Shown here in pieces: positions 1 to 7,019 of a stretch of DNA of 7,614 bases. Numbering within the stretch: position 1 is the stretch's first letter; every line of letters begins with the position of its first letter. Below the pieces are notes generated by a model that was not told the origin of the DNA, made no database searches, and worked only from the letters and a program-made list of their open reading frames with translations. The translations under genes and the position numbers were made by a program. This DNA comes from Prevotellaceae bacterium UBA4336 (GTDB lineage: Bacteria > Bacteroidota > Bacteroidia > Bacteroidales > Bacteroidaceae): the NCBI GenBank assembly GCA_002394305.1, contig DGTM01000063.1:10710-18323 (forward strand), given 5' to 3'.

Positions 1-12
1 TCACAGAATCGT

Positions 13-52
13 CGTCATAACGTCATTTCGTAATAACGTTATAACGAAAAAA
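13..52. repeat. Degenerate octamer tandem repeat upstream of cysN
   Basis: Five consecutive 8-base units can be read here: CGTCATAA, CGTCATTT, CGTAATAA, CGTTATAA and CGAAAAAA. Three of the five carry a TAA. Overlapping 10-base palindromes (33-42 and 37-46) arise from the same units. The tract lies in the gap between an unseen upstream gene, probably cysD, and cysN. No promoter of the TAnnTTTG type is visible in it. The function is unknown, and the repeat is short enough that a regulatory role is only a possibility. Confidence 0.55.
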
Positions 53-86
53 GAATGCCGCAATAACGAAAGAAAGATTGCCGCAA
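41..86. repeat. Imperfect direct repeat of about 23 bp before cysN
   Basis: Positions 41-63 and 63-86 match as two copies of the pattern ATAACGAAA...GA(A/T)TGCCGCAA, with a one-base length difference. They overlap the end of the octamer tract and stop a few bases before the purine-rich ribosome-binding region of cysN. The stretch 1-106 contains no recognisable gene, so these repeats are its only visible content. Confidence 0.5.
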
Positions 87-93
87 CACCAAA

Positions 94-100
94 AGAAGGA
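94..100 (+). promoter_or_regulatory. Ribosome-binding site deciding the cysN start
   Basis: The sequence AGAAGGA ends directly at the first possible ATG (101), leaving no spacer. It is six bases from the second ATG (107). Normal spacing therefore favours initiation at 107, giving a 506-residue CysN. Confidence 0.55.
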
Positions 101-106
101 ATGAAC

Positions 107-1627
107 ATGGAAGACAAAAAGCAAAATATCTCCGCCTACCTCGATGCCGACGAGCGCAAGTCGCTCCTGAGGCTGCTTACGGCCGGCTCCGTGGACGACG
201 GCAAGTCCACACTCATCGGGCGACTGCTCTTCGACAGCAAGAAGCTCTACGAAGACCAGCTGCAAGCCCTGGAGCGTGACTCCAAGCGCGTGGGCAACGC
301 CGGAGCCGGACAGATAGACTACGCCCTGCTGCTCGACGGACTGAAAGCCGAGCGCGAGGAAGGCATCACCATCGACGTGGCCTACCGCTACTTCTCGACA
401 AACCTGCGCAAGTTCATCATCGCCGACACGCCGGGACACGAACAGTACACACGCAACATGATAACTGGCGGCTCCACAGCCAACCTCGCCATCATCCTCG
501 TCGACGCGCGCAACGGCATCATCACACAGACACGCCGGCACACATTCCTCGTCTCGCTGCTCGGCATCAAGCACATCGTCCTTGCCGTCAACAAGATGGA
601 CCTCGTGGACTTCTCCGAGGACGTCTTCTGCCGCATCCGCGACGAATACCTCGCCCTCACCTCGCAGCTTGGCATCGAGGACGTCACCTGCTTCCCCCTC
701 TCCGCAAAGGAAGGCGACAACGTCGTGGAGAAGAGCGGACGGACACCCTGGTTCCAGGGCACCTCGCTCCTGGAGTTCCTCGAGACCGTCCCCATACACC
801 TCGACCGCAACATGCAGGACTTCCGCTTCCCCGTCCAGTACGTGCTGCGCCCCGACCTGAACTTCCGCGGCTTCTGCGGCAAGGTGGCAAGCGGCATCAT
901 CCGCAAGGGCGACGAGGTCATGGCTCTGCCCAGCCGCAAGACAAGCCGCGTGAAGGAGATCTACAGCCCCCTCCCCGCTCCCCCTTTGGGGGAGTGCCAC
1001 AATCTCGCTGAAAAGGGAAGCACAAGCGGCAATGCAGCACTCCCCCAAAGGGGGAGCGGGGAGGGGGCTGAATACGCCTTCTGCCCCCAAAGCATCACCA
1101 TCACCCTGGAGGACGAGATAGACATCTCGCGCGGCGAAATGCTCGTCAAGCCCGACAACCTGCCCTGCATCGGGCGACACATACAGGCCAAACTCGTCTG
1201 GATGGACGAAGAGCCGATGGACCGCCGCAAGCTGTTCTTCCTCAAGGCTGGCACCAACACCACCCGCGCCACCGTCAGCGCCATAGACTACCGCATCAAC
1301 GTCAACACCATGGAACATCTGCCCGGGCAAGACTTCAAGCTCAACGAAATCGGCCAGGTGCAGATAACGACGGCCAAGACACTCTTCTTCGACCCCTACG
1401 CCAAGAACCGTGCCACCGGTGCCTTCATCCTCATCGACCCCATCACGAACAACACTTGCGCCGTGGGCATGATAGACAGACAGCTCGACGAAGCCAGCCT
1501 CCAGCAAGAAGACCTGCCGACGCTCGACCTGCCCCGCCTCGGCATCGGCCCCGAGCACTACGAAGCCATCGGGATAGCCGTCAGGGAACTCAGCAGACAA
1601 GGAATAGAAGTACGAATGAAGAAATAA
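107..1627 (+). CDS. cysN: Sulfate adenylyltransferase subunit 1 (GTPase subunit), with in-frame palindromic insert
   Basis: CysN is the GTP-hydrolysing regulatory subunit of ATP sulfurylase. With CysD it makes adenosine 5'-phosphosulfate from ATP and sulfate in the cytoplasm. The EF-Tu-like G domain shows every expected motif, in 506-residue numbering: P-loop GSVDDGKST (27-35), GITIDVAYR in the switch I region (about 86-94), DTPGHE (107-112), NKMD (162-165) and SAKEGDN (199-205). A beta-barrel domain (FPVQYVLRP onward, about residue 241) and a C-terminal domain follow. The second domain carries about 37 extra residues (about 287-322), rich in Pro and Gly, encoded by a perfect inverted repeat. 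Without them the length would be near 469, close to the 475 of E. coli CysN. The frame is intact and the flanking motifs are conserved, so the protein is probably functional. The start at 107 is preferred over 101 on ribosome-binding-site spacing. The sulfotransferase starts 13 bases downstream, so the two genes are probably co-transcribed. cysD is expected upstream of the window. Confidence 0.95.
   Translation: MEDKKQNISAYLDADERKSLLRLLTAGSVDDGKSTLIGRLLFDSKKLYEDQLQALERDSKRVGNAGAGQIDYALLLDGLKAEREEGITIDVAYRYFSTNLRKFIIADTPGHEQYTRNMITGGSTANLAIILVDARNGIITQTRRHTFLVSLLGIKHIVLAVNKMDLVDFSEDVFCRIRDEYLALTSQLGIEDVTCFPLSAKEGDNVVEKSGRTPWFQGTSLLEFLETVPIHLDRNMQDFRFPVQYVLRPDLNFRGFCGKVASGIIRKGDEVMALPSRKTSRVKEIYSPLPAPPLGECHNLAEKGSTSGNAALPQRGSGEGAEYAFCPQSITITLEDEIDISRGEMLVKPDNLPCIGRHIQAKLVWMDEEPMDRRKLFFLKAGTNTTRATVSAIDYRINVNTMEHLPGQDFKLNEIGQVQITTAKTLFFDPYAKNRATGAFILIDPITNNTCAVGMIDRQLDEASLQQEDLPTLDLPRLGIGPEHYEAIGIAVRELSRQGIEVRMKK
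964..1070. repeat. Palindromic MITE-like or RPE-like element inside cysN
   Basis: Positions 964-997 and 1037-1070 are perfect 34-base inverted copies around a 39-base centre (998-1036). Each arm also contains its own small palindrome, CTCCCCC-TTT-GGGGGAG at 978-994 and its complement at 1040-1056. The element encodes a Pro/Gly-rich peptide in the cysN frame, beginning SPLPAPPLGEC and ending ALPQRGSGEGA. TAC flanks it on both sides (962-964 and 1073-1075). Removing the element plus one TAC (965-1075, 111 bases) restores an open, in-frame cysN. There is no transposase, so it would be a non-autonomous or extinct repeat. The resemblance to rickettsial palindromic elements, which also sit in-frame within genes, is by analogy only. 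Confidence 0.85.
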
Positions 1628-1640
1628 AAAGAATCACAAC

Positions 1641-2750
1641 ATGGGACTCCTCAAGTTCAGCGACCTTCCGGTCACGACTCTCGTCGGCGCCGACTGGAAG
1701 ACCTTCCGGGAAATAACCCGGGGACACCGCGTCGACCCCGACAAACGCGTGAAGTACTGCCTGACGAAAGCCATCTGCCGCCTGCTCAGTCCTGCCGCCG
1801 TCCTGCAGAACCGCAAGTACAGGAAGCAGCTCGCCGACAAGCCCCTGGAACACGACCCGCTCTTCATCCTCGGGCACTGGCGCAGCGGAACGACCTTCGT
1901 CCACAACATCTTCGCCCAGGACAAGCACTTCGGCTACACGACGACCTACCAGACCGTCCTCCCGCACTGCATCATGGCCCTGCAAGGAATCTTCAAGCCC
2001 GTCATGCGCCTCGTCATGCCAGACAAGCGTCCGACGGACAACATGGAGCTTGCCCCCGACCTCCCGCAAGAGGAGGAGTTCGCCCTGAGCAACATGTGCC
2101 CCTACAACTACTACAACTTCTGGTTCTTCCCCGACACGATGCAGGAGTATTGCGACCGCTACCTGACCTTCCGCGACATTCGCGACGAGGAGCTGCAAGC
2201 CTTCTTCCAAGCCTACGAGAAGCTCGTCAAGATAAGCCTCTGGAACACCGGCGGCACACAGTACCTCAGCAAGAACCCGCCGCACACCGGAAGGGTGAAG
2301 GCCCTGAACGAACTCTTTCCTCGCGCGCGTTACATATATATTATACGCAACCCCTACACCGTCTTCGAGAGCACACGCTCTTTCTTCATCAACACCATCA
2401 AGCCCCTCCAGCTGAACGCCATCACCGACGAGGAAATGGAGCAGAACATCCTGCGCAACTACATGGAGCTCTATCACGCCTACAAGGAGCAGAAGCAATA
2501 CCTGCCCGAAGGCAAGCTCTACGAAGTGCGCTTCGAGGACATCGAACAGGACGCCCTTTCCATCACCCGCGACATTTACGAAAAACTGGGCATCCCCGGG
2601 TGGGAAGAGGCAGAGCCAGCCATCCGCCAATATGTCCTCAGCAAGAAAGGATACAAAAAAAATCAGTACAATTACGACCCTCGGACCATACAGCTCGTAA
2701 ACGAGCATTGGGCCGAAGTATTCGACGATTGGGGGTACGAACGCTTATAA
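1641..2750 (+). CDS. PAPS-dependent sulfotransferase family protein
   Basis: This 369-residue protein probably transfers sulfonate from 3'-phosphoadenosine 5'-phosphosulfate to an acceptor that the sequence does not identify. The 5'-phosphosulfate-binding loop is LGHWRSGTT (77-85), and the 3'-phosphate-binding segment is YIYIIRNPYTVFESTRSFF (231-249), with the typical Arg (236) and Ser (244). LSKNPPHTGR (209-218) resembles the substrate and cofactor loop of the family. No signal peptide or clear membrane segment is seen, so it is likely cytoplasmic. It begins 13 bases after the cysN stop, which places PAPS supply and use in one transcript. From memory, gut Bacteroides carry a sulfotransferase next to PAPS-synthesis genes that sulfonates steroids such as cholesterol. 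This protein could be a relative, but lipid or glycan acceptors are equally possible. The start is supported by the close coupling to cysN. Confidence 0.87.
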   Translation: MGLLKFSDLPVTTLVGADWKTFREITRGHRVDPDKRVKYCLTKAICRLLSPAAVLQNRKYRKQLADKPLEHDPLFILGHWRSGTTFVHNIFAQDKHFGYTTTYQTVLPHCIMALQGIFKPVMRLVMPDKRPTDNMELAPDLPQEEEFALSNMCPYNYYNFWFFPDTMQEYCDRYLTFRDIRDEELQAFFQAYEKLVKISLWNTGGTQYLSKNPPHTGRVKALNELFPRARYIYIIRNPYTVFESTRSFFINTIKPLQLNAITDEEMEQNILRNYMELYHAYKEQKQYLPEGKLYEVRFEDIEQDALSITRDIYEKLGIPGWEEAEPAIRQYVLSKKGYKKNQYNYDPRTIQLVNEHWAEVFDDWGYERL

Positions 2751-2806
2751 AAAGTTTAACGAATGTGAAGAAATAACAATTTACTGAAAAAAATTACGTC
2801 CGATGC

Positions 2807-2837
2807 TTGCTTGAAGTCGATAAAATATGTACCTTTG
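2807..2837 (+). promoter_or_regulatory. Bacteroidetes-type promoter for the HU gene
   Basis: TACCTTTG at 2830-2837 matches the Bacteroidetes -7 consensus TAnnTTTG exactly. A TTGC at 2807-2810 lies 19 bases upstream, in the usual place of the -33 element. Transcription would begin near 2841-2844, giving a leader of about 35 bases before the ATG at 2878. The match also argues against the longer HU reading frame from 2827, which would start upstream of the transcript. Confidence 0.75.
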
Positions 2838-2877
2838 TACAACAATTAAACGAAAAGGACTATTAAATCATACAAAA

Positions 2878-3156
2878 ATGACCAAAATCGAACTTGTAAA
2901 GGCTGTTGCCGAGAAGACCGGCATTGACCAGTCGACAGCTATGGCTGCCGTAGAAGGTGTTATTGATACGCTCAAGGAATCTCTCATCAGCAAAGAGAGT
3001 GTCTACATCCGTGGCTGGGGAACTTGGACGCTGAAGCACCGTGCACAGAAGACTGCACGCAACATTTCCAAGAACACCACCATGATTATTCCCGCTCACG
3101 ACATTCCCTTCTTCAAGCCCTGCAAGGACTTCATGGAAGCCGTGGCAAAAGCCTAA
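2878..3156 (+). CDS. HU/IHF-family DNA-binding protein
   Basis: This 92-residue protein belongs to the HU/IHF family of small dimeric nucleoid proteins that bend and compact DNA. The N-terminal helical half (about 1-42) resembles the dimerisation region. The segment VYIRGWGTWTLKHRA (about 43-57) corresponds to the family's GFGxF strand region, and RNISKNTTMIIPA to the DNA-binding arm, followed by the C-terminal FKPCKDF. The arm reads RNI where classical HU and IHF have RNP, so the canonical intercalating proline is not at that position. From memory this is common in Bacteroidetes paralogs. The start at 2878 is chosen because the upstream in-frame ATG (2827) lies within the promoter. The gene has its own promoter and terminator and is probably a single-gene unit unrelated to its neighbours. 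Confidence 0.93.
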   Translation: MTKIELVKAVAEKTGIDQSTAMAAVEGVIDTLKESLISKESVYIRGWGTWTLKHRAQKTARNISKNTTMIIPAHDIPFFKPCKDFMEAVAKA

Positions 3157-3174
3157 GGACAACGTATCACAAAA

Positions 3175-3194
3175 CCTCCCCCGCTTTGGGGAGG
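3175..3194. repeat. Small GC-rich hairpin resembling the arms of the cysN element
   Basis: CCTCCCC (3175-3181) and GGGGAGG (3188-3194) form a 7-bp stem around the loop CGCTTT. The pattern of C-runs, GCT, TTT and G-runs matches the wording of the arms at 966-997. It lies between the HU stop and the intrinsic terminator, so it could assist termination or protect the 3' end of the transcript. It may instead be a relic of the same repeat family. Confidence 0.5.
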
Positions 3195-3200
3195 CTTACC

Positions 3201-3228
3201 AAGCTTCCCCGCACGTGGGAAGCTTTTT
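3201..3228 (+). terminator. Intrinsic terminator of the HU gene
   Basis: AAGCTTCCC (3201-3209) pairs with GGGAAGCTT (3217-3225) in a perfect 9-bp stem with a seven-base loop. A run of five T (3224-3228) ends it. This is the standard form of a factor-independent terminator and separates the HU transcript from the GH92 operon. Confidence 0.8.
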
Positions 3229-3271
3229 CGTTTATAGGCAGCTCTTCCGATTATCAACAAAACAGTATATT

Positions 3272-5617
3272 ATGAACTACAGACTCTTTACGACCTCTCT
3301 GCTTGCCCTGATTCTTACCACCCCGCTAAAGGCACTTGCCGGAGAGGAAGCGGGCAGGCCCATCGACTACGTCAACCCTATCATCGGCACGAACGGCATG
3401 GGACACACCTTCCCCGGAGCCTGCGCCCCCTTTGGCATCGTCCAGCTCAGCCCCGAGACGGACACCATCCCGCACAACGTGGACGGCCGCTACCAGGGCA
3501 AGGTCTACGAATACTGCGCCGGCTATCAGTACCGCGACAAGACCATCGTCGGCTTCAGCCACACACACCTGAGCGGCACAGGACACTCGGACCTGGGCGA
3601 CATCCTCATCATGCCGACCACCGGAAAGATTCGGACCAACCCCGGAACCGCCGAGACTCCCGATGCCGGCTACCGTTCGCGATACAGCCACGACACAGAG
3701 CATTGCTCGCCGGGATATTATGAAGTCCGCCTGCAAGACTACGACATCCTGGCACAGCTCACCGCGACGCAACGTGTCGGCGTACACCGCTATACCTTCC
3801 CCACGGAGCAGGCACAGTTCATACTCGACCTGGGGCACGGCATCTACAACTACGACGGGAAAACGCTCTGGTCGTACCTTCGCGTGGTGAACGACACACT
3901 CCTGACCGGCTACCGCATCACCAACGGCTGGGCCCGACAGAACTATACCTACTTTGCCATCTCGCTCTCCGAGCCCATTCAGCAGTATGGTTACAACGAC
4001 CAGCAACGCATGAAGTACTCGGGCTTCTGGCGCAAGAACGACATCCACCACAACTTCCCCGACATGGCCGGACGCGAGATAGCCGCCTACTTCAAGCTGC
4101 AACTGCCTGCCAGCCGTCAGCTTACCATCAAGGTGGCACTCTCTGCCGTCAGTCAGAGCGGAGCCCTCGCCAACCTGCAGGCCGAGGCTGCCGGGCTTTC
4201 CTTCGACCAGCTGCGCCAGCAAGCCACGGACCGTTGGGAGGAAGAGCTCCTGGGACTGGAGATAGAGGGCAGCGACGACCAGAAAGCCCTCTTCTACACC
4301 TCGCTCTACCACACGATGATTAACCCGTCCGTCTACATGGATGTCGACGGCAAGTACCGCGGCGGCGACATGGAGATCCATGAGGCCGACGGCTTCACCA
4401 ACTACACCGTCTTCTCCCTTTGGGACACCTATCGCGCCGAGCACCCGCTGCTCAACCTCATCAAGCCCAGGCAAGGTGCCGACATGGCAGAGAGCATGAT
4501 ACGCATCCAGCAGCAGAGTGCCCTGCATCTGCTGCCCATCTGGTATCTGATGGCGAACGAAGGCTGGTGCATGAGCGGCTACCATGCCGTGGCAGTCCTC
4601 TCGGATGTCAGCAAAAAGCTCGGCATCAAGGACAAACAGGCAATGCTCGAGGCAATGAAGGCCACCGCCAATTCCAAGTGGATGGAAGGTCTGCCCGACT
4701 ACATTCAGTACGGCTATGTCCCCTACGACCGTTGCGGAACGAGTGCCAGCAACACCCTGGAGTATGCCTACGACGACTGGACCATCTATCAGGCCGCTCT
4801 CGATGCAGGCGACAAGCAGACGGCCGAGACTTTCAAGAAGCGTGCCATGAACTATCGGAACGTCTTCAATCCTGCCATCGGACTGGCCTGCCCCAAGTAC
4901 AAGGACGGCTCGTGGAAGAAGGACTTCTCGCCCCTGCAGACCTACGGCGAAGGCTTCATCGAGGGCAACAGCGCCAACTATTCCTTCCACGTTCCGCACG
5001 ATGTGAAGGGCATGATAGAGTGCTTCGGCGGCGACAAGAAGTTCATCGAGCGCCTCGACAATCTCTTTGCCGAACCACTCGACAAGAAGTATTACGCGGA
5101 CAACGAGGACATCGAGGAGGAATGTCTGCTCGGCGGATATGTCCACGGCAACGAACCGAGCCACCACGTCCCCTACCTCTACGCCTGGACCTCGCAGCCC
5201 TGGAAGACGCAGTACTGGCTGCGCGAGATCATGAACCGCATGTATGTGAATAACATCGACGGCCTGCACGGCAACGACGACTGCGGGCAGATGTCGGCCT
5301 GGTACATCTTCACGGCTATGGGCTTCTACCCTGTCTGCCCGGGCAGCGACCAGTACGTACTCGGAGCACCGTACGTCCCTTCCTGCAAGCTCACCCTGCC
5401 CGGCGGGAAGACCTTCCTCATCACGGCTCCGGGCGTCAGCGACAAGAAGCGATACGTCAAGGCAGTGCGGCTGAACGGCAAGCCCTATGACAAGCTCTAC
5501 CTGACGCATGCCGACATCATGGCAGGCGGCACCCTGGAGTTCGTCATGAGCACGACACCCAACAAGAAGCGCTGCATCACTAACGGCAAACCTTATTCAC
5601 TGAGCGACAAAGACTAA
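3272..5617 (+). CDS. Secreted GH92 family alpha-mannosidase
   Basis: This 781-residue protein matches glycoside hydrolase family 92, calcium-dependent inverting exo-alpha-mannosidases that trim mannose from N-glycans and yeast mannans. A signal peptide is clear (MNYRLFTTSLLALILTTPLKALA), with likely cleavage after ALA at residue 23, so it acts in the periplasm or at the surface. Family motifs run in order: VNPIIGTNGMGHTFPGACAP (start of the N-terminal domain), GFSHTHLSGTGHSDLGD, SLWDTYRAEHP (382-392), EGNSANYSFHVPHD (from 564), GNEPSHH (626-632) and HGNDDCGQMSAWY (666-678). From family knowledge, the acidic residues of the last motifs (E628, D669, D670) lie where catalytic and calcium-site residues are expected; the exact mapping is inferred. 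The length is usual for the family. The start at 3272 is chosen because the longer frame from 3215 would begin inside the HU terminator. No clear TAnnTTTG promoter is seen in the 43-base leader. No SusC/SusD pair or glycan sensor is adjacent, so linkage specificity cannot be told. Confidence 0.93.
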   Translation: MNYRLFTTSLLALILTTPLKALAGEEAGRPIDYVNPIIGTNGMGHTFPGACAPFGIVQLSPETDTIPHNVDGRYQGKVYEYCAGYQYRDKTIVGFSHTHLSGTGHSDLGDILIMPTTGKIRTNPGTAETPDAGYRSRYSHDTEHCSPGYYEVRLQDYDILAQLTATQRVGVHRYTFPTEQAQFILDLGHGIYNYDGKTLWSYLRVVNDTLLTGYRITNGWARQNYTYFAISLSEPIQQYGYNDQQRMKYSGFWRKNDIHHNFPDMAGREIAAYFKLQLPASRQLTIKVALSAVSQSGALANLQAEAAGLSFDQLRQQATDRWEEELLGLEIEGSDDQKALFYTSLYHTMINPSVYMDVDGKYRGGDMEIHEADGFTNYTVFSLWDTYRAEHPLLNLIKPRQGADMAESMIRIQQQSALHLLPIWYLMANEGWCMSGYHAVAVLSDVSKKLGIKDKQAMLEAMKATANSKWMEGLPDYIQYGYVPYDRCGTSASNTLEYAYDDWTIYQAALDAGDKQTAETFKKRAMNYRNVFNPAIGLACPKYKDGSWKKDFSPLQTYGEGFIEGNSANYSFHVPHDVKGMIECFGGDKKFIERLDNLFAEPLDKKYYADNEDIEEECLLGGYVHGNEPSHHVPYLYAWTSQPWKTQYWLREIMNRMYVNNIDGLHGNDDCGQMSAWYIFTAMGFYPVCPGSDQYVLGAPYVPSCKLTLPGGKTFLITAPGVSDKKRYVKAVRLNGKPYDKLYLTHADIMAGGTLEFVMSTTPNKKRCITNGKPYSLSDKD

Positions 5618-5621
5618 GATT

Positions 5622-7019
5622 ATGAGCAAAAAGCACAACGAGACACACGACATGAATCGTCGGCAGTTCCTGGGGCGATTCGGATTGGGCTCCGCATCAG
5701 CCTTTTCGCTGATGACGCTGGGAAGCCTCCAGGCTCTCTCGGACACTTCGAAGAAGGGGCAGAACGCCTTCCCCGACATGGAGGGGCAAGACTCTGAGCA
5801 TTCAGGTGGGCAGATGACCTACCGCGTACAGAACGGCACGGGCGAGAAGATTTCGCTGCTGGGCTTCGGCATGATGCGTCTGCCGCGCGAACAGGAGAAG
5901 GTGAACGAGCTGATCGACTATGCCCTGGCACACGGCGTGAACTACTTCGACACCGCTCCCATCTACGGCGGCGGTCAGAACGAAACGGCTACCGGACTGG
6001 CCCTGAGCCGCCATCCGCGCAACAAATACTACGTTGCCACCAAGATGTCCAATCAGAACGAGGGCCTGTGGAGCCTCGAGAAGTCGAAGGAGATGTACGA
6101 AGAGTCGTTCCGCAAGCTGAAGGTCGACTACATCGACTACTATCTGCTGCACAGCGTGGGCGGCGGCGGGATAGACAACCTCCGGAGGCGATTCCTCGAC
6201 AACGGCTTGCTCGACTTCCTCATGGACGAGCGCAAGGCCGGACGCATCCGGCATCTTGGCTTCAGCTACCACGGCGACGTGAAGGTGTTCGACTGGCTGC
6301 TCGACCACCACGACCAGTATCACTGGGACTTCGTGCAGATACAGATGAACTACCTCGACTGGCGGCATGCCGGCGGACGCGGACGGCGGCGCGGCGATGC
6401 CAACGCGGAGTATCTCTACGGTCGGCTCGAGAAGCTGGGCATCCAGTGCGTCATCATGGAGCCGCTTCGGGGCGGCGGGCTGGCCGGCGTCTCCGACGAC
6501 ATACGCCAGCAGATGGCCCGTGCGCACAAGGACGACACGCCGGCCCGGTGGGCCTTCCGCTGGGTGGGCTCGCATCCCGACGTGCTGACCACCCTGAGCG
6601 GCATGAACCGCATGGAACACCTCAAGGAGAACCTCGACACCTTCTCGCCCCTCATGCCCTGCACCACCGTGGAGAACGAGCTGCTGGCACGCATCGCCGA
6701 CAAGATGGCCGGCCTGCCCACCATCGGCTGCACCACGTGCGCCTACTGCATGCCCTGCAAGTATGGCGTGGACATCCCGGGCAACTTCGCCTTCTACAAC
6801 AAGGCGGTGACCGAGGGACGCCTGCCTCTGCCCGACAGCTCGGCGCCCGACTTCGAGGAAAAGCGCAAGGCATACCTCGAGGCCTACCGTGCTGCCATCC
6901 CCACAGCGGCAAGGGCCACGAAGTGCCAGGACTGCGGCGAATGCCTGAAGAAGTGCCCGCAGGAGCTGCCCATCCCCACGCACATGAGCCGGCTCGTTGA
7001 GATGACGAGGAAGAAATGA
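5622..7019 (+). CDS. Tat-exported aldo/keto reductase with C-terminal 4Fe-4S domain
   Basis: This 465-residue oxidoreductase opens with a twin-arginine signal (NRRQFLGRFGLGSASAFSL, residues 12-30), which indicates export in folded form with its cofactors. An aldo/keto reductase barrel follows, with the usual catalytic tetrad visible: D110 and Y115 in FDTAPIYGGG, K141 in VATKM and H177 in YYLLHSVGG. The C-terminus carries two cysteine clusters, C370-C373-C376-C379 and C435-C438-C441-C445 (CxxCxxCxxxCP), which should hold one or two 4Fe-4S centres. This arrangement is known in the COG1453-like predicted aldo/keto reductases. The substrate is unknown. The gene begins four bases after the GH92 stop, so the two are very likely co-transcribed. 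An alternative start at residue 11 (5652) would also keep the Tat motif. Annotation as a ferredoxin-linked reductase is safer than as a simple NADPH enzyme, because NADPH is absent outside the cytoplasm. Confidence 0.9.
   Translation: MSKKHNETHDMNRRQFLGRFGLGSASAFSLMTLGSLQALSDTSKKGQNAFPDMEGQDSEHSGGQMTYRVQNGTGEKISLLGFGMMRLPREQEKVNELIDYALAHGVNYFDTAPIYGGGQNETATGLALSRHPRNKYYVATKMSNQNEGLWSLEKSKEMYEESFRKLKVDYIDYYLLHSVGGGGIDNLRRRFLDNGLLDFLMDERKAGRIRHLGFSYHGDVKVFDWLLDHHDQYHWDFVQIQMNYLDWRHAGGRGRRRGDANAEYLYGRLEKLGIQCVIMEPLRGGGLAGVSDDIRQQMARAHKDDTPARWAFRWVGSHPDVLTTLSGMNRMEHLKENLDTFSPLMPCTTVENELLARIADKMAGLPTIGCTTCAYCMPCKYGVDIPGNFAFYNKAVTEGRLPLPDSSAPDFEEKRKAYLEAYRAAIPTAARATKCQDCGECLKKCPQELPIPTHMSRLVEMTRKK

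Noticed and set aside
964..1070. Terminator or attenuator splitting cysN into two genes
   Set aside because: The stems are not followed by a T-run, the reading frame continues unbroken, and conserved CysN sequence resumes right after the element.
23..1600. Long open frame on the minus strand opposite cysN
   Set aside because: It mirrors the GC-rich cysN gene, has no recognisable domain, and cysN carries every expected GTPase motif on the other strand.
2331..2346. AT-rich stretch in the sulfotransferase as a promoter or junction of transferred DNA
   Set aside because: It simply encodes the conserved Tyr/Ile-rich strand of the PAPS-binding segment; ATA codons are used elsewhere in the window.
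2827..2877. Seventeen-residue N-terminal extension of HU
   Set aside because: It overlaps the TAnnTTTG promoter element and lies ahead of the likely transcription start; family members begin MTK.
3215..3271. Nineteen-residue N-terminal extension of the GH92 protein
   Set aside because: The upstream ATG codon is a GTG-type start within the loop of the HU terminator, and the extension would bury the signal peptide.
3326..5509. A 727-residue open frame on the minus strand opposite the GH92 gene
   Set aside because: It is an antisense shadow: the + strand has a signal peptide and full GH92 motifs, while the minus frame shows only valine- and alanine-rich, domain-free sequence.
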